Assembly (NCBI GenBank): GCA_020796225.1
Contig: CM036758.1
Location: 68,957,274-69,021,273 of the forward strand
DNA: 64,000 nucleotides
Direction: 5' to 3'
Origin: Arion vulgaris
Taxonomy: Eukaryota; Mollusca; Gastropoda; Stylommatophora; Arionidae
Shown here in pieces: positions 20,750-33,500 of the stretch; positions within the stretch are counted from its first letter, which is position 1, and every line of letters begins with the position of its first letter. The position numbers were made by a program, and so were the translations under genes. The notes below the pieces were generated by a model, which worked only from the letters and a program-made list of their open reading frames with translations, was not told the DNA's origin and did not search any database.

Positions 20750-21240
20750 TACACACAACTACCAAGTGAGATGGACCGGTCACGTTGCTCGGATGCCTGA
20801 TAAACACATTCCAAAATAGTTGATGTATGCCGAGCTTGAAGGAGGTAGATGTTCGGCTGGAGGACAGAAAAAACACCTTAAAGACGCTCTTAAAGTGTCT
20901 CTGAAATGCTTCGATATAGATACCACATGCTGTTAATCCCTTGCACAAGATCGTCAAATGTAGCGTTGTAACAACAGAAGAGGAACCCGCATAGTTGAGA
21001 ATTATCGTGCCGTTGAGGCACAGAGAAAACGAGCTGCGCGAAAAGACAGAACACCCACCACCCACATGTCTGACCTTGATCATGTATGCCCCGCCTGTGG
21101 TAAGGGATTGTGTTCTAGGATTGGAGTCTACAGTCACCTCCGCACAAACCAAAGAGGTGCAGCAGCACACGTCTGAGACTGTTGACATCATCGCTTGTGG
21201 TAGACAGCTATTATTATTATTAGTTTATTTCATTTTCTAA
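20750..21240 (+). mobile_element. LINE-F 3' end, second copy
   Basis: Conceptual reading: VRWTGHVARMPDKHIPK, LMYAELEGGRCSAGGQKK, LKVSLKCFDIDTTC, SLAQDRQM, KRAARKDRTPTTHMSDL, then the finger CPACGKGLCSRIGVYSHLRT. Three stop codons and no frame start. It is inverted relative to the copy at 18350-19775. The tail is ATTATTATTATTAG. Confidence 0.8.
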
Positions 21241-21469
21241 TAATATTTTATAGGGGCGTTAAGAGTGAAAGAAGAGGAGGGCAGAGAAACTACTGGAATG
21301 ACATGTAATGCTGGCCAGGACACGACTTCTCCACTTCTATCGAAAAAAGTTAAAAGAAATAGAACTATTCATATTGAGAGCTTTTTTGTGCAGATGTCTC
21401 CATCGTTACACCCCTACGGCTCTATCGGGTTATTAGATGAGTAAACTGATCAATCGAAATCGAATTAAT

Positions 21470-21570
21470 ACGGTCAGTCACTGGACCTGGACGCTGTTGA
21501 AGATATTGCGAAGGAGATCAGAGCACAGATGGACATGCCCGGAGTGCAATGAAGATATTGAAAATTGAAA
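21470..21570 (+). mobile_element. LINE-H-like tail
   Basis: Reads ILRRRSEHRWTCPECNED in one frame, the C-terminal motif of LINE-H (compare [11 protein letters not shown] at 25220-25250). It is related to 48060-48165 and 60290-60420. Confidence 0.5.
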
Positions 21571-22939
21571 CTGAAAATGAGTATTATTATTAATAATTTT
21601 ACAGATTTGATGTGCACCTGGCACTGGCGTCCAGGGATGGAGATTCGAGATCGAAACCAAAACTATTAAAAGTTGGACTGCTGGTTGCGAGGAACTGAAA
21701 TTTCCTGTATTGCAGCATCAAGTGTCATTTTTGTAAATTATATTTAGATATTCGTAGATATAACTGGACAAATGTTTTAACAGCATTGGTAGTTTATACC
21801 ACAGATAAATAATTGTTACCCTTGGTGTAGTTGGAAAAAAGCAATTAAATTGACGTTTTCTAACTTCATATTATGATATATGATATATGATTATCAGAGA
21901 AATTTATTTAAATTTATTTTATAATTTATTATAATAATAATATTGCAGTTGAGTTATCACATATAAATTTATTCAATATTTGTGTCGATTTGGCTTTTTG
22001 TTGTTGTAATCAACTTTTCAAGTTAGTCAGTGGCTGTGGTGTGTGTCAGCTGTGTCCAGTGAACTCAGTCTGTCACTGTGTTACTGTTTAGTAGTGTTTT
22101 ACTGTTTAGTAGTTACTAGAGTTAGTAGTAGTTAGTAGTTACTGTTAGTTACTAGTTAGTTGGTGTTGTTAGTATAGATTAGAATTAGATAGTATAATAT
22201 TGTAACTTGTTAGACTTGTAAGTTATATTATATATCAATATGATATCTGATATCAGTGAGTTGAGTTATCTCATCTGTGTGTGTGTTTTGTAAATTAAAA
22301 CTCAGCAGTCAATCAGTGGCACTGCCGCACTGCTGCTGAGTGTGGTCATGGAAGGAAATGATGGAAATCTATTCACACCATTCATGTTCGTCTCAGATCA
22401 GGTAATCGGTAGTAGGGTGGGGAGATGCCGGGCCATTAAATTAGTGATGAGCAAAGTTAACATAAAAAAAAAATGCAAAGTCCAAAGTTAAAGTAACACT
22501 CTGACTCTAGTAACACAAGTATGGGGACATTTCATTTTCAGATATCTGAATTGAGCATATTATATCATCATAACATCATTCCACAAACTTACAAGTTACA
22601 TTTTACATTGTGCTGATTCAGGCTTACATAGATGATAATTGATAGGTGACTAACTGTATATTAATATATTAAAAGTGTTTACTTTACTGTTTTAGTTTAT
22701 GATGTGTTCCATGTTTATCCAAGTTTAGTGAATTCTTTAATTCTATGTTATTAGTTACGTAATCTAAACTTTATTTAATTGAATGATTACTGCAGTCATT
22801 GCATTAATTACATAAGTACAATGTTAATGTACATCAAGTACTTATTAAAATGACATACTTTAAATAATGTGTACATATTTGACAATAGTATTTGAGAAAA
22901 GGAAACTTGGTTCAAAACAAACTAACTCATTATCATAGT
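21571..22939. other. AT-rich unassigned region; possible DIS3L2 promoter side
   Basis: No repeat family was recognised. Bases 22080-22200 are rich in (A/G)GTTAGT variants. At 22348-22401 a short ATG frame of 18 codons ends in CAGATCAG followed by GTAATC, which could be a non-coding or upstream-frame first exon for the gene starting at 24354. This is speculative, and spliced to 24354 its frame stops after a few codons. Confidence 0.3.
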
Positions 22940-23160
22940 TAATAAGTGGAAGCATGTACAAATTATGAAATCAGAGGAATGTCTGATCAACCACTAGTGA
23001 CAACTGCAAATATTAGTACACTCTGCAGTTTTGTTATTTGTTGGTTTTTTTTTTCAAACTTTTGTTTATTTGCATGCTTTAACTGCTTAGCCAATATAAC
23101 ATTCTTTATAAGTCTTGTTAACTGTCTTGTCCTTACTGCCTGCATACTACTTTGTAGAGC
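22940..23160. other. LINE-B scrap and T-rich spacer
   Basis: Bases 22960-23010 read YEIRGMSDQPLVTTA, the LINE-B motif of 54570-54610. The rest is T-rich without recognisable content. Confidence 0.45.
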
Positions 23161-23400
23161 GGTGTGGTGGTGTCTGTGGCTTAGGGAATAGTGACCGGTC
23201 TGTAACCGACGTACTGAGTACGAATCACGCTGCGGACAGTTTGGTTGCAAATTGTTTAGCATGGATTTTTACAAAAGGAAGATGGCACTACCCGTTCAGA
23301 AAGCAATGGCAAACTACTGAACATAATAATGCCTAGAAAAATCACAAACAGCATTAAAAGCTGGGGTTAATTCGCAAAGTCCTGTAAAAGATATGCAATT
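23160..23400 (+). mobile_element. tRNA-derived SINE R3
   Basis: Head diverged (TGGCTTAGGGAATAGTGACC). The body keeps ATTTTTACAAAAGGAAGATG, CCCGTTCAGAAAGCAATGGC and TACTGAAC, as in 8876-9120. Confidence 0.6.
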
Positions 23401-23448
23401 AACTAACTATACACAATTAGCCAATATACTGGTTTTGCGTCATCTTAA

Positions 23449-24177
23449 CCCCTTGTTTACCACTACGTGAGGGTAACGTAGTAAATGGGCGTCGGCCATA
23501 TCCCACTACGTGAGGGTCACGTAGTAAACTCATCGGCAAAATATGTGTAGTAAACGGGAAACTACTGCAACAATAGACTATCTATAGCATTGGGGATATC
23601 TTCCCTTATATAAAACATTGTCATTGGTCAGTTTTTCGCAGCACGAAGGTTATTTATAACTTTGAAAGAGTGTTTCTCTTTGTCAAAAGTAGTTCAAGCA
23701 AAATGGCGTGTAGAAAATCTTCCAGAACGATTACACCAACAGAAAAAGCTTTGGCGTTGTTGTCATATGGTGCTGACGACATATTTAACGATGAAGATAG
23801 CGGAGATGATGATATATTCTCATTAAGTGAATCTGTTCACTCAGATTCTGAAAATTCTGTACAGGTGAGAGACACTGATGACGAAAATAGTGATACTGAC
23901 GAGAATGTGATTTACGTCCAAGCAAGCGTTCTAGAACTGACCCTGTGAAATACTAGTACTGAGCAAATATCAAGTACTACTAGTACATAGAGCAGTACAA
24001 ACACAAATTTTTATTATCAAAACATACACATACATATTTTATTTCAAAATACAATATTTCAAACAAATATTCCAAAAATAACAGAGTTATTACATTTTCA
24101 AATAAGTTGGTAGAAATGCAGAAAAATGCTTGGGATGCTCTGTGCGGTTCGACCTATAACCTCAGGTAAACAAGGGG
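23449..24177 (+). mobile_element. piggyBac-type MITE, complete, TTAA-flanked
   Basis: The 729-bp element lies between TTAA at 23445-23448 and TTAA at 24178-24181. The terminal inverted repeat is a perfect 13 bp: CCCCTTGTTTACC at the left and GGTAAACAAGGGG at the right. Inside the left end, ACTACGTGAGGGT-ACGTAGTAAA occurs twice and is itself partly palindromic. It keeps the first ~80 codons of a transposase-like protein (23703-23948) and lacks the DDD catalytic domain, so it is non-autonomous. Confidence 0.9.
23703..23948 (+). pseudogene. N-terminal remnant of a piggyBac-derived transposase
   Basis: An 81-codon frame starting MACRKSSRTITPTEKALALL continues into an acidic stretch (DDIFNDEDSGDDDIFSLSES, then DTDDENSDTDEN) and stops at 23948. 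A short basic start followed by an acidic low-complexity region is usual for PGBD4-like transposases, whose catalytic domain follows. Here the rest is deleted inside an element with intact ends. Upstream the element has TATA-like ATATAAAAC at about 23606-23614. Confidence 0.6.
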
Positions 24178-24353
24178 TTAAAACAATTTGCGAGCCAGTA
24201 TATCGGAATAGAAGGGTGAAAAGTTAAACTCGCCGTTCTGGTTAAATCTTAACAAGTGCGCCATTGCCTTTTGTAACTTATTGTGCACTGTAAGTATTCT
24301 AATTATTTGTCTTGATGGATTATTATTTTTACATGATTTTATTCTATTTGCAG

Positions 24354-24581
24354 ATTTCACTTTGGTAAAATCTAGTCTTCAAGTGCTATTAAAAGAACTA
24401 CTTTATTGAAATTATTCCAAGATTTTTATTGTACTGAACAAACCCAAACTTTAAGTGTTTAAACATGTCAAACAATCAGCAATCTCAACAAGGTGCAGCA
24501 CCTCCCAAGTCTAAGAGTCATGGTCATCAGCAAAGAAAGGGTCAAGATCAAGGTCACCATAAGCAACAGCAGAAAGTCAAG
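24354..24581 (+). CDS. DIS3L2: DIS3L2 exon with start codon
   Basis: An acceptor (CTATTTGCAG) ends at 24353, so bases 24354-24464 look like 5' UTR. The ATG at 24465 opens 39 codons, [20 protein letters not shown] then a Q/H/K-rich stretch ending KQQQKVK, and the donor is GTAGAT at 24582. It leaves in phase 0. Vertebrate DIS3L2 also starts with a disordered K/S-rich tail before the first OB fold. The upstream exon was not identified with confidence. Confidence 0.8.
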
Positions 24582-27500
24582 GTAGATATTGCGCTATTTA
24601 AAAAAATATTTCCCCAAGACTTACATCTGTATTAACTTTAGTGGACCAGGGCAAAACCCATGTTTTTACAAGCCACTTGTTTTTAGAATGAAAAAACACC
24701 CTTTAGTGTGGCACCTGATTTAAAGGCATCCAACCCGAAGCCACATAGTGTGGCATTTGATCCACAAGAAGTTAATAATGAATGTTATGTTGTCATATTC
24801 TAGTAACAGCATTGTTGTAGTTAGATATTCAAAAGAAAGCTACATCACATTTCTTTGCTGAACTGGTTCAAAACATATGTTCAACATAATCATTTCAAAC
24901 AGAATTCTGAATAGCAATCCATTATCCATTTTTCACTTGTCAAAGTTTTTTAGTACAACGCAATTGATGGCGTGCGACTTGCAATACCTTAATTTTAACT
25001 AGAGGATGATGGATAAGGGGATGTTGCGGTCTCTTTGCAACTGCCTGTTGGATGAGGACACTAAAATAGATGTTGAATTGATCCGCCAGTTTAAGCAGAT
25101 TGGAGTTACCCGTTATACGGGTAGAACTGGATGCCTGAGGGGCAGAGTGAGGAGTGTGTTTAACCAGCAAGCCACAGGAACCAAAAGTATGCTTACTTTT
25201 TGTTATCTGTTGGGGGAGACTGAGCACCTATGGTTCTGCTTGGAGTGCAATGACGTCAGTTTAGTAACCAATAACCAACCAGAGTATCCATGACCTATAA
25301 TGTTCTTGGATATTCTAGAGGCTGTGGTGACAGATATTGTGACAAGTACTTCCAAATGAAATGAGTTAGCTTGACAACCATTTAATGCTGAGTTTTACTG
25401 GTCCTGGTTGTTGATTTGACAAGTTTGTTTTAAAATATTAGTATGTGAAGATATTTGTTGTCAATATTAGTCATTGTTGTCAATGTAGCTTCATTTGTAT
25501 TTGCTGTTTCTTTTGATTGATTGATAGGACCATCATCATTGCACTTCAGTTAGTAACCATGTGTGCTCTGATATCTTTCATACACAGGAAGATCTCAGTG
25601 GCAGTGTACAAACTCTGTAGCACCGGCAAGGGTCCCTGATGTAATTTGGAAGATGGTGAAAATACTTTATAGGAATTTTTATTTTTAATATTTCGAATGA
25701 AATTTTGCCCGGGCAGCGGCTTTCCAGCTTGCTCTTTATGTGCTCAAATTGAACACAGGACCTGCTTTTTATCAGCCATCTCCGATAGGACTAGGAACAC
25801 GATCAAACCTACACTGAGATAAGAGATCTCTGGAAAAATATCCCGATGGCTCTACGAGGGAGCAAACCTTTACATTGTTCACAATTTCTTTGGGTCAGTT
25901 TTTTGTGTGTCCAGCATAGGGAGGCAAACCCAAGTAAAAAGCATGCAGGAACCAGGTGTGTTGACCTATGTGTCTGTAGGTGCCTAGCTGGGACAACAAA
26001 CCTGCACTCAAAAGCACAAATCACATAATGACCACAATGAATGGTTTAACAAGTGATTGTCATAAAGAAGAAGAAAAAGAAGAAGAAAATGTCTGTTATA
26101 TCATATCTCTTGTTCCATATCTATCGTTGATGACTTTTCTTCCATATCTATTGTTGGTATCTGTTCATCCATATCTATTGTTGTTTGTTCTTCCATATCT
26201 ATTGTTGATGTCTGTTCTTCCATATCTATTGTTTTTCTGTTCATCCATATCTATTGTTGATATCTGTTCTTCCATATCTATTGTTGATGCCTTTACTTCC
26301 ATATCTATTGTTGATGTCTGTTCTTCCATATCTATTGTTGTAATCTGTTCTTCCATATCTATTGTTGATGTCTGTTCTTCCATATCTATTGTTGTAATCT
26401 GTTCTTCCATATCTATTGTTGTAATCTGTTCTTCATATCATTTAATCTGTTCTTCCATATCTATTGTTATTCTTCTTCCATATCTATTGTTGATGTCTTT
26501 CTTCCATATCTATTGTTGATGTCTGTTCTTCCATATCTATTGTTGATGCCTTTACTTCCACATATCATGTTGTTGGTAATACATATCATCACAGACAATT
26601 ATCATACATCTGTTCTATATATCACTACTGTTACATCTCATTATTTTGTTGTGATTTGATGAGAGTAAATACAATTAAATCAACATTATTTTATTCATTT
26701 TCAATTCTATTTGTATCATTTTTTTTTGCAGATCTACGAACCTTACTTGACACTAGAAGCTGTTAGCGATGGCATTAAGAAAGGGGACTTGAAAGTAGTA
26801 AGTTTGACAGTGCAGAATGGTTGGTGAAAGAAGTTATATGAAACATGATACTTTGACTAACAGTCACCACCACCACCTATACAGTATTCAGATCTATCCT
26901 TGGAGACAAGAAATGAAACCTGAATTTTCCACAAGAAATAAGTTCTTATTTTTTATGTTTGAAGCCTACACACCCTGATGTAACAAAAAAATACTAGTTT
27001 CTTATCTAGCTTAAAGGCCAGCGTGCCCAGCATGTTCGTAGCGCGTTGGACTACGGGTGACTATTCCTCTGAAAGTGCGGGTTCAACTCCGCGGACTGGC
27101 AGAAAAGCTACAGGTTCCCCAGATTTATGGTGTTCGTGGCACCGAGCCGAAGGGTTACGATGTCCATGACACCGAGCCGAAGAGCTTTCAGCTCAAGTGC
27201 TTCTGGATTGGAAAGAGATCTAGCTTAAAGAGGTTTATGTGGCTGAGCTGTTTAATTTGTTGTTTCTTGATGACGTTCAGGACTGATGTACCCACTTTTT
27301 TAAAACTGATGTCTTCCTTTCTAAACTGGTCTTTTCTTGATAATCCCAGCGCTCTGCGTAGACACTTCATGTCTGTCTTGTCTAGTTTTTTCTAACGTTT
27401 GCGGGAATGTCCAGGTTTGACACTGATAGCATGTTGGGAGAGATATTGTGTTGTACAATGCTCTTGGGTACATTCGTGGGTACAACATCAGTACTAAACT

Positions 27501-30500
27501 TCATCAAGAAACAACAAATTAAATTTTCCAGCCACATAAGCAGATTACCATTACCAACAGACAGTGCACCTCAAAGAGTGATGTTGATCAGATACAATGG
27601 ATACAAAGTAAAAGGCCGGCCACGTAAAAGATGGACTTCAGAGATAACAGAGGTGATGAAAGACTCTATTTATGAAGTGCACACAAGAGATCGCTCTATA
27701 AATCTCTTCTTATCCTGGCGCTTTGAGACAAAACAGGATTGGAGACAAGAAAGAACAATGCTCTTTTAGTGTTCATGATACCATGCTTGCATTTCAAAAT
27801 TGGTGCTCTATGATTTGATTGGTTTGTTGCAGCTATGTGAAATTTTGTTAGTTATTCTTAATTGTAGTCCTATATGTTTTTGATTTGCATTGAAAAATGT
27901 AGTTGTGCTGAATCAGAATGCATAGAAAATGCTACCTTACAATAATTTGATCTCTCTTCTTTTTCTTGCAGGGCTCAATCAGAATCAATCCAAAGAATTA
28001 TTTGGATGCATATGTCCCTTCAGTAGTAAGTTAAAATTCTCGTTTGGTAATGTATGAACATTTTACATGACCATAATCTGTTTAAAATATATCTAGCCCA
28101 CCAAAGTATCAACTAATCATCATCAGGTGCCGTGCCGGCTGGCTTAGGCGATCATGGATCTCCACAAATCTCTATATTTGGTGTTGCTATCAATTCAGAT
28201 GTTGACGCTCTACTGTGCCATGAAGTCAGACTGTCCAAAATTTTCTCTCTCTGTAGACTTCTATTATACATTAGTTTAGAGTGTATGGAAAATATTCTGA
28301 AAAGAAGTTGGAAATAGCTGAAGCATGCCATGAGATGAGCTGCAAGAACAGCTATCCCTTGGACACTTGAGGGAAACAAGGTTTAAGGAAGACTAAAAAG
28401 AACTTGGAGACTAACAGTAAAAGGTGAAATGCATGAAGTCACTTTGATATGGAATACTGATCTGAAGGTTGAAAAAAAAGGAGAATGGAGACTCCTTGTA
28501 CAATTCGTACATGTCACAGACTAATAATCTATTTTGCCGTTAATTTTTAAAACCTTTTTGGAGCTTCATGGAAAATCAATTCTTACTGTAAATATAATTC
28601 TTCTTCTCTTCCACCATTTACTTCTTTATAGAAGTGTTGGGGTGAAACGTAGTGATCTTGTGTGTGCTTGCTTTACGGCACTTTGTAAGCTGATATTCAT
28701 GTTCGTAAGGCTGTTCTTGATGCCGTAGCTCCATCTTTTGCGTGGTCTTCCTCTTGTTTTGTACTCATTATACTTTTTCTGTGTTGCTCTCTGTGGTAGG
28801 CGATACCAGGGCATTCTGGTCAGGTTGTCCAAACCATTTAATCTGTTGTTCTTTTATGAATTGCATGACTGGTTTCACATCCAGTCTCCTTCTGATTTCT
28901 TCATTTCTAATTTTGTCTCTTATGGTCACACCTGCAGCTCTTCTAAGGCATCTCATCTCTGTCGTTATGATTTTCCGCTCATTATCTGCTGTTATTGGCC
29001 ATGTTTGATGCTGGTAACATAGTGTTGGCCAGAAAATTGTTCTTATGAGATTTGCTTTAGTTGTTAGCGATATCTCTTTATGTGACAACAGTGGTATTAA
29101 CGGTACCAGTACTTGGTTAGCTTTTGTGCAACGATTGCTGATTTCGCTATCGATACTTCCATCTTCTGTGAAAATTGCTCCTAAGTATTTGGCCTCAATT
29201 GTTTGTTTTATGTCTACGTTCTGGAGTTTTATTGTAAGGTTTTCTGGTTGTACATTTATTGCCATTGTCTCTGTCTTTATTATATTTATTTTCATGTTGT
29301 ACTCCTCCCCTTGATGTTAACTAAGCTCAAACTGTTATTTTGAAACTAAGCTCAAACTGTTATTTTGAAACTAAGCATTATACTGTTATTTTGAAACTAA
29401 GCTCAAACTGTTATTTTGAAACTAAGATCTATACTGTATTTTATAATCAGTGTTATTGTCTTTATTAGTCAAAGATGCTTTATTTATCTTTCTGTACATT
29501 TTCAGGATGGTAAATCTGACATTTATATAGAAGGGATGGCGGATAGAAATAGGGCTCTCAACACAGATGAAGTTGTTGTACAGATCTATCCATATTCCCA
29601 GTGGAGGGTAAGTACAACTACTGTACACTTATAAAGTGTTTTAAAGCCAAAGGATTGACTTCATTGCACCAGGTTTTACCCTATATGGCTCTGTCCTTCT
29701 CCGCAGAAATGGCACGCCACCTGCTGAGAGTATTGCACAAAGCACAAACTCCGTAGCTCCAGCAACAATCCTAGGGGTCTCTGAAAAAAACACTAGTGGA
29801 AAAAAGGCGTTGTCAGGACCTTTGACTCAAGGCAACGGCTTAACCACTCAGCCACAGAGACCACTGTACACTTATGGAATAGGATATAAAGAGATTAACA
29901 TTTGCTTTTGTGTGACAGGCAACGGTTAGACCAGTGGACGATGACCTTTGTGTAGAGTGTTCTTGAAACTGACTTGTGATTTGCATGTTCTATGCTAAGG
30001 GATTGAGTAAGCTCATCTGAGCAGTTACACCTTGTATTGCATACTAAGCTTGAGGAAATATAATACATTCAATGTTCTTTGGACACATAATGAGAAGAGA
30101 AGGTTTGGAATATTAGATGACAACATGTAAAATACAGGAAATAAGAGACTGAGGAAGGCAGAGGTAGAAGATGTTGGATGGTCTGACATTGGCATCGACA
30201 AACAACCAGAGTCAGAACTGCTAAACTACGCCAGGGAGAGAAAGTTGTGGAGAGACCTGATCATCTACACAAGCAGATATGACATGTGATTAATTGATTA
30301 AATGCATAACATTAACTGATTAGCTACTGAATTGGTTGTGACTGAATGAAATTTAGGTCCTATTTACCCATTGCAGGTGTATATTAAAAAACAAAACTGA
30401 AGTTTTTGAAACAAGGTACCATAGAAAAGTTCTTAGAACATCCTGGATAAAGAAAAGAAACGAAGACATCCTACAAGACCTAACTATCAAGGAGCATTGG

Positions 30501-33500
30501 CTCATAAATAACATGTCCTGGAATATGAAATATTTTGGCCACATTAAACGCCACAGTGATCTGGAGAGAAAGGTAATGATGGCATGGTTCCTGGAAAACG
30601 AGGCAGGGGATAACCAAGACAATGGTGGCAGCAGGACATCAAAGAAACCTTGAACATGACGCTGGAAGAGGAAGGAGAACTTGCAAGAGACAGAACTTTT
30701 CAGGTGGACTGTGATGAATGCGAGGTTCTGCAACGACGTGCTACTACTTGAAGTGTATATACAAATTCAGCTGCAGTTTTCTTCATTATTAACAGTTTTA
30801 TGAGTAATATACCATTTTGTATGTAAATTAATTTTTTTAAAGATCGTTCTAAAACAAATAAATAGTGGCGTTCCCAGCGGCTTATAGGAGCCGATCAGTT
30901 AAACTGCTATTTTCCATTTCTCAGGTGTTTGTGGAAGATTTTGAGCATTATGAGAAAACTTTGCTTGTGGATAATGTGGACAGTACAGAGAGCAATGATA
31001 ATGTCAAAGCTACCGGTGTGGAATCTGATGATGATGATGATTCTGGCCCAGATGTTATATTTGATTCTGACAGTGATAATGATAACAAAGAAATTCTAGG
31101 AGCTGAAGGAGGATCAAGTGCCATTTTAAATACAGCATTCAGAGGTCTTGCTATTACAGGAGGTAACATTACTATTGTTTTTGTGTGTGTGTGTATATAT
31201 ATATATATACATACATCTTCTGCGTTCTCACTAGATTGGGATTTTGGATTCTCTAATAAAGGCAACCGTCTGCCTCAGATTATCAGCCACGCCATACAGT
31301 TTGTCTTGGACGCTAGTGTAAGTGGGCCACCTCTTTCTTCTCTAGTCTGCATACTGGGGGCAGTTCTGTAGGATATAATTCCTATGAATTGAAGAAAGTG
31401 TGCTCAATGTGGGTACCCAGACAATTGAAGGAGGAACACACAATGAACCGATTTGGCCTGTCCTTGCGCCATCTCTGTCGATACGAAGATGAAGGAGAAG
31501 ACATGCTGAACAGGATTGTTACTGAGGATGAATCATGGGTGCATCACTACCAGCCCGAATCAAAGCAGGCTTCAATACAGTGGAAACATCTTTCTTCGCC
31601 TTGTGTCAAAAAATTCAAGGTTATGCCATCAGCAGGGAAAGTCATGCTGACGGTGTTCTGGGATTGTCAAGGAGTGCTTTTAACCAATTTCAAGAAGAAA
31701 GGTGACAATGTGAATTCTGAATCATACTGTGAAGTTCTATCGATGCTTCATGATGCAATTCGAAAAAATGCCCAGGACTGCTGACTACAGGAGTGTTGCT
31801 TCTTCATGACAATGCCAGACCACATACGGCTCGATTAACTCGGAGAAAATTAACCAACTACGGTGGAAAGTTCTGGAACATCAACCTTACAGTCCCGACT
31901 TAGCCCTTAACGATTTCCACCTTTATGATCCACTGAAAACCCACCTTGGCGGAGACATTTACTGAATGACGCCGAAGTTGAATGTGAAGTGAAAACGTGG
32001 TTTAGAAAACAGAGCCCGCAGTTCTATGCAGCCGGTTTGGGAGGATTGATAAACGATGGGATAAGTGCATCAATGTTGGTGGAAATTATGTTGAGAAATA
32101 AAGGAACAATGTATGTATAAAAATAAACTGGTTTCAAGTTGTTATCATGTTTAGTTATATATATATATTATAGATCTCTGTGGCATTGAGGTTGGGTGCT
32201 AGCCTCTCGTACCAAAGGTAACTAGTTTGCTTCCTTTATGGAGCCATCAAGATATTTTTCCAGAGATCTCTTTGGGATTTGTATGTGATCCGAGCCTAAG
32301 AGCGATTGCGCCTACAAGTAGGCCACCACATCCGATTTCTGTGATGATTTTTATTTACTAGGGTATATTCCCTAGACCCATACCTCAGTCCCCTCTTGTG
32401 ACATGCCTTGTAGGTTGCAGTGTTACTATTCTTTGCTCCCTTGTGAGCCCCAGCAACACCGCGCGAGTACTGTGCTAGTAACCATATACTTTGGAAATTC
32501 AGGGGCTCGAGGCCAGCTTGGGGATCTAAATTAAAAGTACACTTAAGGCTCGCTTGAATGGTGTGAGGCACTGGTGATAAGGAAAGCGAGCCTATATGCC
32601 AAAGTTAGTCAAGAGCCGCGATATTTGGCTGAATTCACAGATGGCAAACGAAAAAAAAGTGCAGTTCTTTTAACCAATAACAATATTACATTTTGCGAAT
32701 CAAATTTATTTTAGAGGAATGATTTTAATCTGTTCTGACTTTCTTGAATAATTTCGTTACCACCATCTGTCATTTAAAGTGTGTGTTAACAAGGATTCTG
32801 TCCAGATATTCATTAATATAGTTTTTAAATATTATTTTTATGTTCGTTTTTACAACTAATTTGATCATTCTTATTGTAATATTTAATTGATCTTTGTCAA
32901 TAACGGCTTTAGTGTCGTCCCCCACCTCCGTTAGGCCTCTACTAGTGTAGGACAGGCACATCTGAAAATAATTTTTAGACCTAATGACATACTCAAGTCT
33001 ATCTTGCTGACAGTCAAATACTTTCCTTTGCATGTACTTTCTCTTTAACCCTTAGAACCCGGGCTCCCAATATTTCGGGATTGAATGTAAGTGCTCCATA
33101 CCCGATATATTGGTCTGAGCATATTTTTCACTTTTCTCGGTATTTAAAAATAAATTGTGTACAAATGAGACATAAAACACAACCCATGTGTTCTACATTC
33201 GTTTACGAGATGACGGACGTGTTGTGTGATTTTATTGTACTGATAAGGTAATTAGTTAAGTATTTAATCTTCATATCTTCATATGCGGGAGTATTTGTGG
33301 CCATGCTCACATATTAAATCAAATAAATTTTAAAGTTTAATATTCTTCAAATATAAAATAAGCAGGAATAACGGAGATGATGGGGTAAATCAATAACAAA
33401 TTATAGAGCATTTAAGAGTGCTAAATTATTGTGTTTTAATATAACTCTGATGTGTACTGTTTTTGCCCAGGAGCTACGGGGAAGAGATTTTTAAGGTACA

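Noticed and set aside
22348..22401. First coding exon of DIS3L2 (MEGNDGNLF...)
   Set aside because: Splicing to 24354 gives a stop after a few codons; the ATG at 24465 already provides a complete start.
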